A DNA stretch of 64,000 nucleotides from Cyclobacteriaceae bacterium (GCA_019638275.1 JAHBUC010000011.1:1-64000), one strand, 5' to 3'; positions 25,256 to 34,488 are shown, numbered from the stretch's first letter. Notes: a model not told the origin generated them from the sequence alone. Numbers and translations: made by a program.

Positions 25256-25276
25256 GTAGAAAACGCAGTAAACAGT

Positions 25277-26827
25277 TTATGATGATGAGTTTGTAATGGG
25301 TGAAGGCGGAGTGAATTTTATCTCATACAAATCCTTTCGTCTGTCGAGCAGGTTGCGCACACTTCCGTATTGATGAAGTTCACGAAGATCATCCAGGTCG
25401 ACATCGGCTATGATTACCATTTCGGTATTGGGCACACCTTCTTTCACTATACCCTTTGATGGAAACGCATGATCGCATGGTGAAAAAACAGCCGATTGCG
25501 CGTAGTGAATATCCATATTCTTCACACGTGGCAAATTGCCCACACTTCCCGCAATGGCCACATAACATTCATTTTCAATGGCTCGCGCTTGCGAACAAAT
25601 GCGCACCCGGTTATAACCCGATTCCATGTCCGTTGAAAACGGTACAAACAAAATCTGCATACCTTGCTCAGCCAGTTTGCGGCCGAGCTCTGGAAACTCA
25701 CTGTCGTAACAAATGAGGATACCGATTTTGGCCACGTCTGTATCAAACACTTTTACTTGCGATCCACCGGAAATTCCCCACTCCTGTTTTTCACTGGGGG
25801 TGATGTGAATTTTAAGTTGCTGATCCCAGGTGCCATCTCTGCGGCACAGGTAGGAAACATTGTATAGCTTTTCCTCCTGAAGCAAGGGCAAACTGCCCGC
25901 GACAATGTTGATGTTATATGACACCGCAAAGTCAACAAACTTATTTCGGATTTCAACCGTGTGTTCAGAGAGTTTTCTTACCGAACGTGCCGAATCCATT
26001 TCCTTGTAGTGCCCGATCAACGGCATGTTGATGAATTCAGGCAGCAACACAAAGTCCGCTCCGTAGTCGCTTACCGCATCTACGAAAAACTCTACGTAAT
26101 CAAAAAATGAAGTCAGGTCACTTACGTTACGCATTTGCCATTGCACCACACCAATGCGTGCATGCGTTTTTTTGCTGCCAATAATTTTAGGGCGCGCTAC
26201 GTAATAGATGTTGTTCCATTCAATCAGTGTGGCGTAGGCATGCGACTCTTTATCCTGGGGTAAATATTCGGTCAGGATTTTCCGAACGTGAAAGTCGTTG
26301 CTTAACTGAAACGTAAGCACCGGATCGTAAATGCTTTTATCGCGAACCTTACGGATGTATTCGCGCGGCTTAAGCTTAGTGCTGTACTTGTGATAATTGG
26401 GCATGCGACCACCCGCTACGATAGAACGCAGGTTTAATTTCTCGCACACTTCTTTGCGCGCATCGTACAATCGTCTGCCGAGGCGCATAGAACGATAATC
26501 CGGATGAACGGCTATTTCAATTCCGTATAACACATCTCCATTCCGGTCGTGCGTGGAGAAAGAATAATTACCGGTGATGGCCAGGTAATCGTGATCATCG
26601 CCAAACTTTGAATAATCAACAACGATGGTTAACGCAAAGGCAATGACCTTTCCTTTGTCCTCAATACCCAATTGCCCTTCTGGAAAAATTTCGATCAGCC
26701 GTTGAATCTGCTCCGGTTTCCAGGTGCCACCCATAGTGATATAGGCGTTGCGCATGATGTCAATGATTGCATCATAGTCGCTGATCTGTAAATTCCTGAG
26801 TTTAAGTACCGGACGTTTCTTGGCCAT
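25277..26827 (-). CDS. GNAT acetyltransferase-carbon/nitrogen hydrolase fusion
   Basis: 516 residues in two domains. The N-terminal GNAT domain (about 8-215) has GIEIAVHPDYRSMRLGRRLY as its acetyl-CoA loop. The C-terminal nitrilase-superfamily domain (about 225-505) has the Glu-Lys-Cys triad: LLPEF, KIHITPSEK and LICYDSEF. This fusion is widespread in bacteria; the reaction is unknown. Its neighbours (DHS-like enzyme, ureohydrolase, arginine decarboxylase) suggest an amine or amide substrate (inference). Confidence 0.92.
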   Translation of the reverse strand: MAKKRPVLKLRNLQISDYDAIIDIMRNAYITMGGTWKPEQIQRLIEIFPEGQLGIEDKGKVIAFALTIVVDYSKFGDDHDYLAITGNYSFSTHDRNGDVLYGIEIAVHPDYRSMRLGRRLYDARKEVCEKLNLRSIVAGGRMPNYHKYSTKLKPREYIRKVRDKSIYDPVLTFQLSNDFHVRKILTEYLPQDKESHAYATLIEWNNIYYVARPKIIGSKKTHARIGVVQWQMRNVSDLTSFFDYVEFFVDAVSDYGADFVLLPEFINMPLIGHYKEMDSARSVRKLSEHTVEIRNKFVDFAVSYNINIVAGSLPLLQEEKLYNVSYLCRRDGTWDQQLKIHITPSEKQEWGISGGSQVKVFDTDVAKIGILICYDSEFPELGRKLAEQGMQILFVPFSTDMESGYNRVRICSQARAIENECYVAIAGSVGNLPRVKNMDIHYAQSAVFSPCDHAFPSKGIVKEGVPNTEMVIIADVDLDDLRELHQYGSVRNLLDRRKDLYEIKFTPPSPITNSSS

Positions 26828-26836
26828 AGTAACTGA

Positions 26837-27814
26837 TTACCAATCCATGATATAAGCAAAGATGAGTGGCGCCACAATGGTGGCATCCGACTCAATAATG
26901 TATTTCGGTGTATCAATGCTGAGTTTGCCCCACGTAATTTTTTCATTAGGCACTGCACCTGAATAGGAACCATACGAAGTAGTGCTGTCGCTGATCTGGC
27001 AGAAGTAGCTCCAGAACGGAACACCATCGCGCTCCAAATCCTGATGCAACATTGGAACCACACAAATCGGAAAATCGCCCGCAATACCGCCACCAATCTG
27101 GAAGAAACCAATACCTTCTGTCCCTGAATTCTGTGTATACCAATCGGCCAGCCACACCATGTACTCAATGCCGCTCTTCATGGTGGATGCTTTCAACTCA
27201 CCGGTTACACAGTATGATGCGAAAATGTTACCCATAGTAGAATCCTCCCAGCCCGGAACAACCATTGGCAAGTTCTTTTCTGCAGCTGCAATCATCCACG
27301 AATTTTTCGGATCAATCTCATAATATTGTTTCAAGTCACCGCTGTTGAGCAAACGGAACATGAATTCATGCGGGAACAACCGTTCACCTTTATCTTCTGC
27401 ATCTTTCCAAACCTTGAATAAGTGGGCCTGTAACCTGCGGAAAGCTTCCTCCTCAGGAATACAGGTATCGGTAACCCGGTTTAAGTGGTTTTGCAACAGA
27501 TCCCACTCCTGCTCAGGTGTCAGGTCGCGGTAATTGGGTATACGCCTGTAATGTGAATGAGCCACCAGGTTCATAATGTCTTCTTCGAGGTTGGCGCCAG
27601 TACACGAAATAATATGCACCTTGTTCTGGCGAATCATCTCAGAAAAGCTGATGCCCAGTTCGCCCGTACTCATGGCACCGGCCAGGGTTACCATCATTTT
27701 CTTGCCTTCGGCCAGGTGCTTCTTATAGCCTTTGGCGGCATCCACCAATGCGGCTGCGTTAAAGTGGAGGTAATGCTTTTCAATAAAAGACGAAATTGGT
27801 CTTTGCTGACTCAT
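26837..27814 (-). CDS. deoxyhypusine synthase-like protein
   Basis: 325 residues of the DHS fold: KKMMVTLAGAMSTGELG (NAD site), ISCTGANLEEDIMNLV, and near the C-terminus NEKITWGKLS with Lys297, equivalent to the catalytic lysine of eukaryotic DHS (EAVSWGK). Bacteria lack eIF5A, so bacterial homologues must act on another acceptor; homospermidine synthesis has been shown for relatives. Here an arginase/agmatinase-type enzyme and arginine decarboxylase lie within 5 kb, supporting a polyamine role. Confidence 0.9.
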   Translation of the reverse strand: MSQQRPISSFIEKHYLHFNAAALVDAAKGYKKHLAEGKKMMVTLAGAMSTGELGISFSEMIRQNKVHIISCTGANLEEDIMNLVAHSHYRRIPNYRDLTPEQEWDLLQNHLNRVTDTCIPEEEAFRRLQAHLFKVWKDAEDKGERLFPHEFMFRLLNSGDLKQYYEIDPKNSWMIAAAEKNLPMVVPGWEDSTMGNIFASYCVTGELKASTMKSGIEYMVWLADWYTQNSGTEGIGFFQIGGGIAGDFPICVVPMLHQDLERDGVPFWSYFCQISDSTTSYGSYSGAVPNEKITWGKLSIDTPKYIIESDATIVAPLIFAYIMDW

Positions 27815-27894
27815 GGTTGTTGGATTTCAAAGTTTACGAGGGGCAAAATTAAGGAATATGGTCTTCAGAACAAGGCTAAAAAGTGGGTTTACTC

Positions 27895-28348
27895 TCAGTC
27901 CGCTTGTCTTTCAATAAACTCCTCTTTCGTAAAAAGTAATTCGTGATGCAACACCTTGTTACCCCAAGTGGGAAGCACATGGAATTCCACTCCATCACCA
28001 ACGTTATAGTGCATGAAAACCGGTGCTGAAACCTTCACCTGTAAATCATCAATGACGATTAAATAACGTTTCGATTCCCAATCTCTATTACCTCGAATAG
28101 TAGGAATACGTTCCGTAAACTTTTTAGTGACCACTCCCTGAACAATCATTTTTTCTGAACCATCTTTCAGCGGGCGCTTAAGCACGTTATTATAAAGCGG
28201 AAGAAAATAACCACCAATCGCGATACTCTCCGTAATAGATCTCCGGCCATTCCTTTTGCAGGTAAATGAAAATGAGGAATACCACTACAAAAGCAGCACC
28301 ATAAGTCAACACTGCACCTATACGATTGAGGATATAATTCCAAATCAT
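27895..28348 (-). pseudogene. frameshifted paralogue of the downstream-facing membrane protein (28442-29152)
   Basis: An ATG at 28348 starts a frame with one membrane helix (AVLTYGAAFVVVFLIFIYL) that stops near 28195; a second frame, open to 27895, continues the same protein as IGGYFLPLYNNVLKRPL...IVQGVVTKKF. This second part aligns with IGIYPIRKYM...VTRGIITDRF of the neighbour at 28442. The two halves are offset by one base, with the change point near 28225-28240 (around IYYGE/ESIAIGG). Either a recent frameshift mutation or a sequencing error. The intact form would be about 150 residues: membrane anchor plus small beta domain. Confidence 0.65.
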
Positions 28349-28441
28349 GTTTAAAGTAATGGTAAAGCAATATAACTAAGATCGTGGACCTCATCCCATG
28401 GCCTGCGTTGAAGAATCTGAACACTCCAGTCAAAAACTGAA

Positions 28442-29152
28442 TTACTTCAACCCCGCTCCCTCCAGCTTTTCATCCTTAAGCACAAACACAGATCCCTTCG
28501 GGTAATCTACCGTCTGAAACTCGGCTGCCTCACCTACCTGGTAGGCCACATACTTCGATCGCTCAACTTTCAACTTCACATCGCCAATCATTATCCAATA
28601 GTCAGTCGATTTTGACTTTCCAGAACCTGAAGTAGTGGTGAACCTGTCGGTAATGATTCCACGTGTTACCTTTTTCTTTCCAGCTGTAATTACCCGCTCC
28701 ATATCCTTGCTCATATACTTTCTGATTGGATAAATGCCAATCAATGAGGCGAGTCCAACCAACTTCACCATATCCTCGCCCAGTATACCAAACAGTAGTG
28801 CCAGTATTCCCAACACAATGGTTACGATAAGCAAAGTTTTCTTCAGGTAATTATTCAGAATGGAGATGTCTTCTTCCTGTAACGCTTCTTCGCGGTTCAC
28901 GTGCAACTCCTGACCTGATGCGCGCAACGATGCTATCTTTTGGCGAATGGGATCGTTCTTTTGTGAAGTCTTATGCTGCGACCAGAACAGATAAATCAAA
29001 AAGAAACTAAACAGAAAGCTGGCCACGGCAATTCCGACAAATATCTTCCAATCACCATCCGGGTAATTTGTAAAGGCCAGGTACGCCATACCGGCTGGAA
29101 TAGCAAAATCAAAAAGAAAGAGTGCAAGGATCTGGCCCGGTTTGAAACGCAT
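28442..29152 (-). CDS. membrane protein with C-terminal beta domain, unknown function
   Basis: 236 residues from the ATG at 29152 (MRFKPGQILAL), preferred over 29188 because it begins at the first hydrophobic helix. Helices near 8-27, 35-57, 116-135 and 139-152, with a charged helical loop (RQKIASLRASGQELHVNREE) between, then a cytoplasmic domain VTRGIITDRFTTTSGSGKSK...GDVKLKVERSKYVAYQVGEAAEF. The domain recurs in the frameshifted neighbour. No family name can be given. Confidence 0.7.
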   Translation of the reverse strand: MRFKPGQILALFLFDFAIPAGMAYLAFTNYPDGDWKIFVGIAVASFLFSFFLIYLFWSQHKTSQKNDPIRQKIASLRASGQELHVNREEALQEEDISILNNYLKKTLLIVTIVLGILALLFGILGEDMVKLVGLASLIGIYPIRKYMSKDMERVITAGKKKVTRGIITDRFTTTSGSGKSKSTDYWIMIGDVKLKVERSKYVAYQVGEAAEFQTVDYPKGSVFVLKDEKLEGAGLK

Positions 29153-29243
29153 AACAGTGCATGTTATAATTGAACCAGTAATATACAATTACTCCGTGAT
29201 AACGGAATCAGGTATCTGTTACAACCTATTTACCGGAAGAAAT

Positions 29244-30206
29244 TTACTCTGCAATAACCGGCCTCCCAACAATTGATTTTGCTGTTGCCTCCAGAATTTC
29301 AAATCCATTTTCAGCCATTTGATTCTGGCTGTCAAGTGTTGGGTTTACTTCTACAATTTCCCACGCTACCAACTTCGGACTTTTCGCCAATTCCACATTT
29401 AAGGTTTTCGCTTCATCAACAGTTAACCCATTAGGTACGGGTGTTCCTGTTCCAGCCGAAATGCGGCTATCTAAACTGTCAACGTCAAAGGAAACATAAA
29501 TGTGATCGCAGTGATCCAGCATTTGCAACGCTTTCGCAGCGATAACCGATGCACCGTACTTTTTCACCTCCTCGGTTTCAATAAAATTGATGTTGTATTT
29601 ATTGATCAGATAATTCTCGGGCTTTTCCAGGTCGCGCACCGCGATGTACACGATGTCTTCCGGATAAATTTTTGCACCGGGCATGCCCACGTTTTTGATT
29701 TGCTCCCAGTACTCCAAGGTTTCACCACGCGGATCGTTCACTTTACATTCCAGGTTATCAATACCGCAAGCCATCGCCAACGGCATGCCGTGCATATTAC
29801 CGGAAGGTGTAGTGTACGGAGTATGAATGTCGGCATGTGCATCAATCCAGATGACACCCAGTCGCGCACCCGGGTTTGATTTTTTAATTCCGGCAATGGT
29901 GCCGTATGCGGTGCTGTGATCACCGGCTATAATCAACGGGAAAAAATCATCCCAAATGGTTTCGTATACTTCCAGGCACACACGCTCCTCCATAATCATT
30001 ACGCCATCAATAAACTTAGCATATGCGTGCTTGGCACCATCAAACAACAATTCGTTTACGTGTTCTACTTCAACAGATTCATGCTGCTTGAAGAAGTCGG
30101 ATTTTAAATCGAGACTGGCAATTTTTAACGCCTCTACCCCAAGACTTGCGCCACGGGTACCCGCACCGATTTCGGATTTTACTTCTATGATTTTTAACGC
30201 TTTCAC
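29244..30206 (-). CDS. arginase/agmatinase-family ureohydrolase
   Basis: 320 residues. Dinuclear Mn ligands are visible: GDHS at 95-98, DAHAD at 122-126 and SFDVDSLD near 239-246. SGNMHGMPLA after the second motif is the arginase-like substrate loop. Family reaction: hydrolysis of arginine to ornithine and urea, or of agmatine to putrescine and urea. With an arginine decarboxylase 700 bp away on the other strand, agmatinase activity is attractive, but the loop looks arginase-like, so substrate stays open. Confidence 0.88.
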   Translation of the reverse strand: MKALKIIEVKSEIGAGTRGASLGVEALKIASLDLKSDFFKQHESVEVEHVNELLFDGAKHAYAKFIDGVMIMEERVCLEVYETIWDDFFPLIIAGDHSTAYGTIAGIKKSNPGARLGVIWIDAHADIHTPYTTPSGNMHGMPLAMACGIDNLECKVNDPRGETLEYWEQIKNVGMPGAKIYPEDIVYIAVRDLEKPENYLINKYNINFIETEEVKKYGASVIAAKALQMLDHCDHIYVSFDVDSLDSRISAGTGTPVPNGLTVDEAKTLNVELAKSPKLVAWEIVEVNPTLDSQNQMAENGFEILEATAKSIVGRPVIAE

Positions 30207-30487
30207 GGTAATGGAAAATTAACAGATTTCTTAAAAAGACAATTCAATGCAAAAATGGAGTACCACCGAGCCAAACTTAATAGTCGGGCAAGGCGAAAGT
30301 GCCGCTGTAGACTACGGCAAAAAAGGCATTGAAATTCAGGCTTTTCATAGCGGTTAACGCGTTGCAAAGATGGCAAATTTATGCCAATATTGCACTCCTT
30401 TTTTGGGGTGCCCTGTGTTTTTATAGATACTGGAAATTCTTACTTAAGATTGAAGATTAACGATTTTTGAATCAAGAAGTTGAATCC

Positions 30488-30874
30488 ATGAACAAGCAGG
30501 ATCTTGAAGAACGTCTGATAAGTTTTGCTGTTTTAATAATCGATATTATTGAATCCATGCCAAATACAAGGGCCGCAAATCACATGGGTGGACAATTGTT
30601 AAGGTCCGGAACCTCGCCAGCCCTTAACTATGGCGAGGCACAAAGCGGAGAATCCAGAAACGACTTTATCCACAAGATTAAGGTTGTTTTAAAGGAATTA
30701 CGGGAGTCACATGTTGGATTGAGAATTATCCATCGAAGCAGATTATTTTCTTCCGAAGAGAAAATTCTTCTCGCATTAAAGGAAGCAAACGAATTAATCG
30801 CAATTTTTGTATCCAGTGCCAAAACATCACAAAAAAATAGTCAGGCAATCACTTCAAAAATCAAAATTCGTTAA
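30488..30874 (+). CDS. four-helix bundle protein (S23/23S rRNA IVP family)
   Basis: 128 residues from ATG 30488; a TTG 21 bp upstream is the only earlier start. Sequence pattern LEERLISFAVLIIDIIESMP...AANHMGGQLLRSGTSPALNYGEAQ...DFIHKIKVVLKELRES is the standard four-helix bundle family often found as an intervening-sequence protein or next to other genes in Bacteroidota. Function unknown. It lies 48 bp before the arginine decarboxylase. The 280-bp gap upstream contains no gene or clear signal. Confidence 0.9.
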   Translation: MNKQDLEERLISFAVLIIDIIESMPNTRAANHMGGQLLRSGTSPALNYGEAQSGESRNDFIHKIKVVLKELRESHVGLRIIHRSRLFSSEEKILLALKEANELIAIFVSSAKTSQKNSQAITSKIKIR

Positions 30875-30922
30875 TCATCAATCGTTAATCAAAATTCTGA
30901 TCTTTAAACCACTCCACTATAC

Positions 30923-32320
30923 ATGAAGAGTTACCGCGAATTGATTGAACAAACCTTTGAATTTCCGCAAAAGGAATTTAAGGTACGCGACCATGAATTA
31001 CTCTTTAATGATGTTCCGTTAATGGACATCATCAAACAATATGGTACCCCGTTGAAGTTGACCTACCTGCCCCGCATCAGTGAAAACATTCGCTTTGCGC
31101 AGGCTACCTTCAACGCGGCCATGGAGCGCTTCAAATACAATGGCAAATACACGTATTGCTATTGTACCAAATCTTCGCACTTCTCATTCATCTTGGAAGA
31201 AGCATTGAAAAACGATGTGCACATTGAAACTTCTTCCTCGTTTGATATTCCGATTGTGCGCAGCTTACATGAACGCGGTAAAATTTCAAAGGACACCTAC
31301 ATCATCTGCAACGGTTTTAAGATGCCGCTTTACCGGCAATACATTACCGAATTGTTGAACGATGGTTTTAAAAACTGTATCCCTATTCTGGATAACCTGA
31401 GTGAAATCGATCACTACGAAGCCAATGTAAACCAACCTTACCAGGTGGGTATTCGCGTGGCGGCCGATGAAGAGCCCAAGTTTGAATTTTATACGTCCCG
31501 TCTTGGCATACGATACAGCGACATCAACTCGCTATACCGCGACAAAATTGAAAAGAGTGAAAAGGCTTCACTTAAAATGCTCCACTTCTTTATTAACACC
31601 GGTATAAAAGATACCGCCTATTACTGGAGTGAACTCAGCCGGTTTATTTTCAAATATTGCGAACTCAAAAAAATCTGCCCGTCTCTTGATTCCATCGATA
31701 TCGGTGGTGGCTTCCCCATCAAACAATCGTTGTGGTTTAACTACGACTACAAGTACATGATTGAGCAGATTGTAGAAAACATTAAGTGGATTTGCGAGAA
31801 GAACAACGTGGCCGTGCCAAATATCTTTACTGAATTTGGAAGCTTCACGGTTGGCGAAAGCGGAGCCGTACTGTACAAAGTAGTGGATCAGAAACTTCAA
31901 AATGACAAAGAGCTTTGGTATATGATTGACGGCTCATTCATTACCCATTTGCCTGATGCATGGGGACTGAACCAGAAATACATTCTAATGGCCGTAAATA
32001 AATGGGATGATCCGTACCATAAAGTAAATATGGGTGGCCTTACTTGTGACAGTCACGACTATTATAATTCAGAAGCCCACACGGGCGAAGTTTTCTTACC
32101 GATGATTAACGATGAAGAGCCGCTCTACATTGGTTTCTTCCATACGGGTGCCTACCAGGAATCGCTGGGCGGTTACGGGGGCATTCAGCATTGTTTAATT
32201 CCTGCACCAAAGCATGTGTTGATTGAGCGGAACGAAGACGGAGAGATCTCAACACAATTGTTTGCACCGGAACAAACACAGGAAAGCATGTTGAAGGTGT
32301 TGGGGTATCCGATGAAATAG
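30923..32320 (+). CDS. PLP-dependent biosynthetic arginine decarboxylase-like protein
   Basis: 465 residues of the alanine-racemase-fold (type III) decarboxylase family. The PLP lysine is in YCYCTKSSHFSF, followed by HIETSSSFDIPIVRSL; the GGG-type phosphate-binding loop reads DIGGGFPIK; the substrate-side cysteine is in GLTCDSHDYY and GAYQESLGGYGGIQH closes the active site. Shorter than E. coli SpeA (about 650). Likely converts arginine to agmatine, the first step to putrescine; diaminopimelate/ornithine specificity is less likely given the neighbours. Confidence 0.85.
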   Translation: MKSYRELIEQTFEFPQKEFKVRDHELLFNDVPLMDIIKQYGTPLKLTYLPRISENIRFAQATFNAAMERFKYNGKYTYCYCTKSSHFSFILEEALKNDVHIETSSSFDIPIVRSLHERGKISKDTYIICNGFKMPLYRQYITELLNDGFKNCIPILDNLSEIDHYEANVNQPYQVGIRVAADEEPKFEFYTSRLGIRYSDINSLYRDKIEKSEKASLKMLHFFINTGIKDTAYYWSELSRFIFKYCELKKICPSLDSIDIGGGFPIKQSLWFNYDYKYMIEQIVENIKWICEKNNVAVPNIFTEFGSFTVGESGAVLYKVVDQKLQNDKELWYMIDGSFITHLPDAWGLNQKYILMAVNKWDDPYHKVNMGGLTCDSHDYYNSEAHTGEVFLPMINDEEPLYIGFFHTGAYQESLGGYGGIQHCLIPAPKHVLIERNEDGEISTQLFAPEQTQESMLKVLGYPMK

Positions 32321-32343
32321 ATTTTTAAAAACTCTTCAAAAGC

Positions 32344-32375
32344 AAAGAGGCTGTCGTTCGACAGCCTCTTTTTTT
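32344..32375. terminator. bidirectional intrinsic terminator
   Basis: AAAGAGGCTGTCG and CGACAGCCTCTTT form a perfect 13-bp inverted repeat with almost no loop, flanked by T-run on the right and by A-rich sequence on the left. It lies between two convergent genes, the decarboxylase and the porin, and can serve both. Confidence 0.88.
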
Positions 32376-32394
32376 ACAATTCTGATTCAGTGAA

Positions 32395-33753
32395 TTAGAA
32401 AGAGATTGCTCCCTGGATCACGAAACCTTTAAAGTTACCTTCGAAGAACCTGTTGTTTGCACCTGTATTCGGGAAACCATCATAGTTCTGATTTACATAT
32501 TCGCCTTTCAACAAGATGTTCCTGGTAATGAACCAGCCACCACCTACTGAGAAGCGATCGATGGTAACATCATACTGAATACCGGCATTGGCAGCGGTTA
32601 CGCCTTCAGCAACTGTTGCATCAACTTTAATGAACCGGCCTCCAAAGTAGAACTGTTCATCTTTACCAAAGCGATAGAGTGCTTCAGCTGCAATCTGGCT
32701 GGCTTCGCGGTTATCGATAGCGGCACGTGCAGGAGTTGTACCTTCGCCATTTTCAAATTGATTTCTTCCTTTGGCAAATTCAAGTGTACCGAATACTTCA
32801 AGGCCGCTGAACTTCACAAATGGGTTGATCACAAAGGTTGTAACGTTATCGCGGAAACCAGGGTTAAATCTGCCGGAAGTATAGTTACCGGTTACAGTTA
32901 CAGGAGCATTATCCATTACATATTGGTAGTTGGAGCCTGTGCGGTCGCCACCAAAAATGGTGTTGCTTGCAGAAGATTTGGTTGTGTAGAAGGAACCGGT
33001 TAAGCGAAAACGCAGGTTGTCTTGTAGTTGCTTATCGAAACCAACTTTACCATAGATAGAAGGCTTACGCTTTGCACCATCAGGAGTTGAAGGATCAGCC
33101 ACGTTACCCTGAATTTCGCCATCGGTCATGGCAATCATGGCGATTATACCATTTTTCTGCCAGTATAACTCAGCACCGATTTCGGTAGTGAACGCATCCA
33201 TAATGTTGTTCTCAATCCATGGGTTCCACAAGGTGTGTCCACCATCGCTTCTGCGGAAGTGTGCATCACCATAGTTAATCTCCATGTGACCAACCTTTAA
33301 GGTCAGGTTTTTCCACAGGTTATCCATGAATTCGCTCTTCAAAAAGCCTACCTTATCAATTTGCAGGTATCCACCTTTCACCCAAAACTCGTTGTGGTGG
33401 TGAGATGACATGTAAGAAACCAGGTTCAGGCTAACACCATCGTACAGTTGAACGTCAATGTTGAAGTTTGCCTGTGCCAGTGGAAATCCACCACCCATTT
33501 CATACAAACCGGTTGGATCAATGCCATTGCTGTGCTTCAATTTTTGAAAGCCCTGAGTAAAGCCTGCGCCAATACGCAATTTCAACCCATCATACCCTAC
33601 GGTGTCTTCTTTAGATGTTTCGAATACGTTGATACCACGCTTGTCATACGGACGGAAGTATTGGATGGCTGGCTGTTGAGCCACAACTTCGAGTGCAAAG
33701 ACTGTAAGCAGTACCATGCCCAGCAGTCTTATTGTGTTTGATATTGTTTTCAT
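32395..33753 (-). CDS. outer-membrane porin-like protein
   Basis: 452 residues; signal peptide (LLGMVLLTVFALEVVAQQ). The mature part has alternating beta strands across its length and ends with GFVIQGAISF, an outer-membrane terminal Phe. LRIGAGFTQGFQKL at the start, KVGHMEINYGDAHFRR in the middle and NILLKGEYVNQNYDGF near the end resemble phosphate- or alginate-type 16-18-strand porins. Substrate unknown. It follows yceI by 46 bp, so it may share the yceI promoter. Confidence 0.82.
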   Translation of the reverse strand: MKTISNTIRLLGMVLLTVFALEVVAQQPAIQYFRPYDKRGINVFETSKEDTVGYDGLKLRIGAGFTQGFQKLKHSNGIDPTGLYEMGGGFPLAQANFNIDVQLYDGVSLNLVSYMSSHHHNEFWVKGGYLQIDKVGFLKSEFMDNLWKNLTLKVGHMEINYGDAHFRRSDGGHTLWNPWIENNIMDAFTTEIGAELYWQKNGIIAMIAMTDGEIQGNVADPSTPDGAKRKPSIYGKVGFDKQLQDNLRFRLTGSFYTTKSSASNTIFGGDRTGSNYQYVMDNAPVTVTGNYTSGRFNPGFRDNVTTFVINPFVKFSGLEVFGTLEFAKGRNQFENGEGTTPARAAIDNREASQIAAEALYRFGKDEQFYFGGRFIKVDATVAEGVTAANAGIQYDVTIDRFSVGGGWFITRNILLKGEYVNQNYDGFPNTGANNRFFEGNFKGFVIQGAISF

Positions 33754-33799
33754 AAAATTAGATTTGAGTTTTTTTGGTTTCGATTAATTAACTGGTTTG

Positions 33800-34396
33800 T
33801 TACAAATTGTTTGATGAATTGGTTAAGGTTAAATTAAAATTTACGGTTACTTCTTCGCCCACTTTTATAGTTCCCATCATGGCGGTAGGCGGTACCATGT
33901 TGAAATCTTTCATATTCAGTTTTCTTGAGCCGATGATCTGAACATCCCCATTGGCCATTACCTTTCCTTTAGCAGTGAGTTCTACAGGCTTTGATGTTCC
34001 GGCCATGGTAAGGGTACCGTTAGCTACAATTGTATACTCGGCACCACTGGCTGTTATTTTTGCGCTGGTTAATTTGTATTGAATGTTCGGGTTCTTATCA
34101 GAATTAAAGGCTTCATAAGTTTTGCTGTCCATCATTTTGCCTTTGGTGCTCTTGATGCTGGTAACCGGTATCTTCACGGTTACATCTTTGATCTCAGTAA
34201 GCTGCTTATCCTGAAGCGTAACAATAGCTTTGGCTTCTGCCTGGGTAATGTCTGACTCCCATTCATGGAGTGTTGAACTTCCTTGTACAGTTATCTTATA
34301 TTCTTTAACAGAATAGGCTGTTTGTGCAAATGCGCCTAACGGCAGTAAAAACACAATCACAAGGATCATTAAGGGGTTTTTCCGGTTGGTGTTCAT
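33800..34396 (-). CDS. yceI: YceI-family periplasmic protein
   Basis: 198 residues; signal peptide (LMILVIVFLLPLGAFAQ). The lipocalin-like YceI domain is clear: VQGSSTLHEWESD, MDSKTYEAFNSDKNPNIQY and MAGTSKPVELTAKGK, PPTAMMGTIKVGEEVTVNF. YceI proteins bind long-chain isoprenoids such as quinones. Two tandem FNR-like boxes lie 57-92 bp upstream, tying it to the low-oxygen regulon, and the porin gene follows. Confidence 0.92.
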   Translation of the reverse strand: MNTNRKNPLMILVIVFLLPLGAFAQTAYSVKEYKITVQGSSTLHEWESDITQAEAKAIVTLQDKQLTEIKDVTVKIPVTSIKSTKGKMMDSKTYEAFNSDKNPNIQYKLTSAKITASGAEYTIVANGTLTMAGTSKPVELTAKGKVMANGDVQIIGSRKLNMKDFNMVPPTAMMGTIKVGEEVTVNFNLTLTNSSNNL

Positions 34397-34452
34397 AACA
34401 GTTTGTGTTTTGTTTGATGCCCTAAAAGTATAGGCGCAACATGGGCTTGTAG

Positions 34453-34466
34453 CTGATTGCAGTCAG
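34453..34466 (-). promoter_or_regulatory. FNR-like box, proximal of two before yceI
   Basis: CTGATTGCAGTCAG: 5-bp arms CTGAT/GTCAG with 4-bp spacer. Its centre is 22 bp from that of the next box, two helical turns, so two dimers could bind on the same face. Confidence 0.5.
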
Positions 34467-34474
34467 CGGAAGAG

Positions 34475-34488
34475 TTGATTTATATCAG
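34475..34488 (-). promoter_or_regulatory. FNR-like box, distal of two before yceI
   Basis: TTGATTTATATCAG: TTGAT-N4-ATCAA with one mismatch at the end. About 85 bp upstream of the yceI start. Confidence 0.65.

Noticed and set aside
28167..28433. 88-codon frame with a Cys/Trp/His-rich product on the minus strand
   Set aside because: It is the third frame over the frameshifted paralogue; the other two frames carry homology to the neighbour and this one does not.
30210..30480. A short gene or RNA gene between the ureohydrolase and the four-helix bundle gene
   Set aside because: Frames are short and the composition shows no structure or tRNA-like folding; left as plain intergenic sequence.
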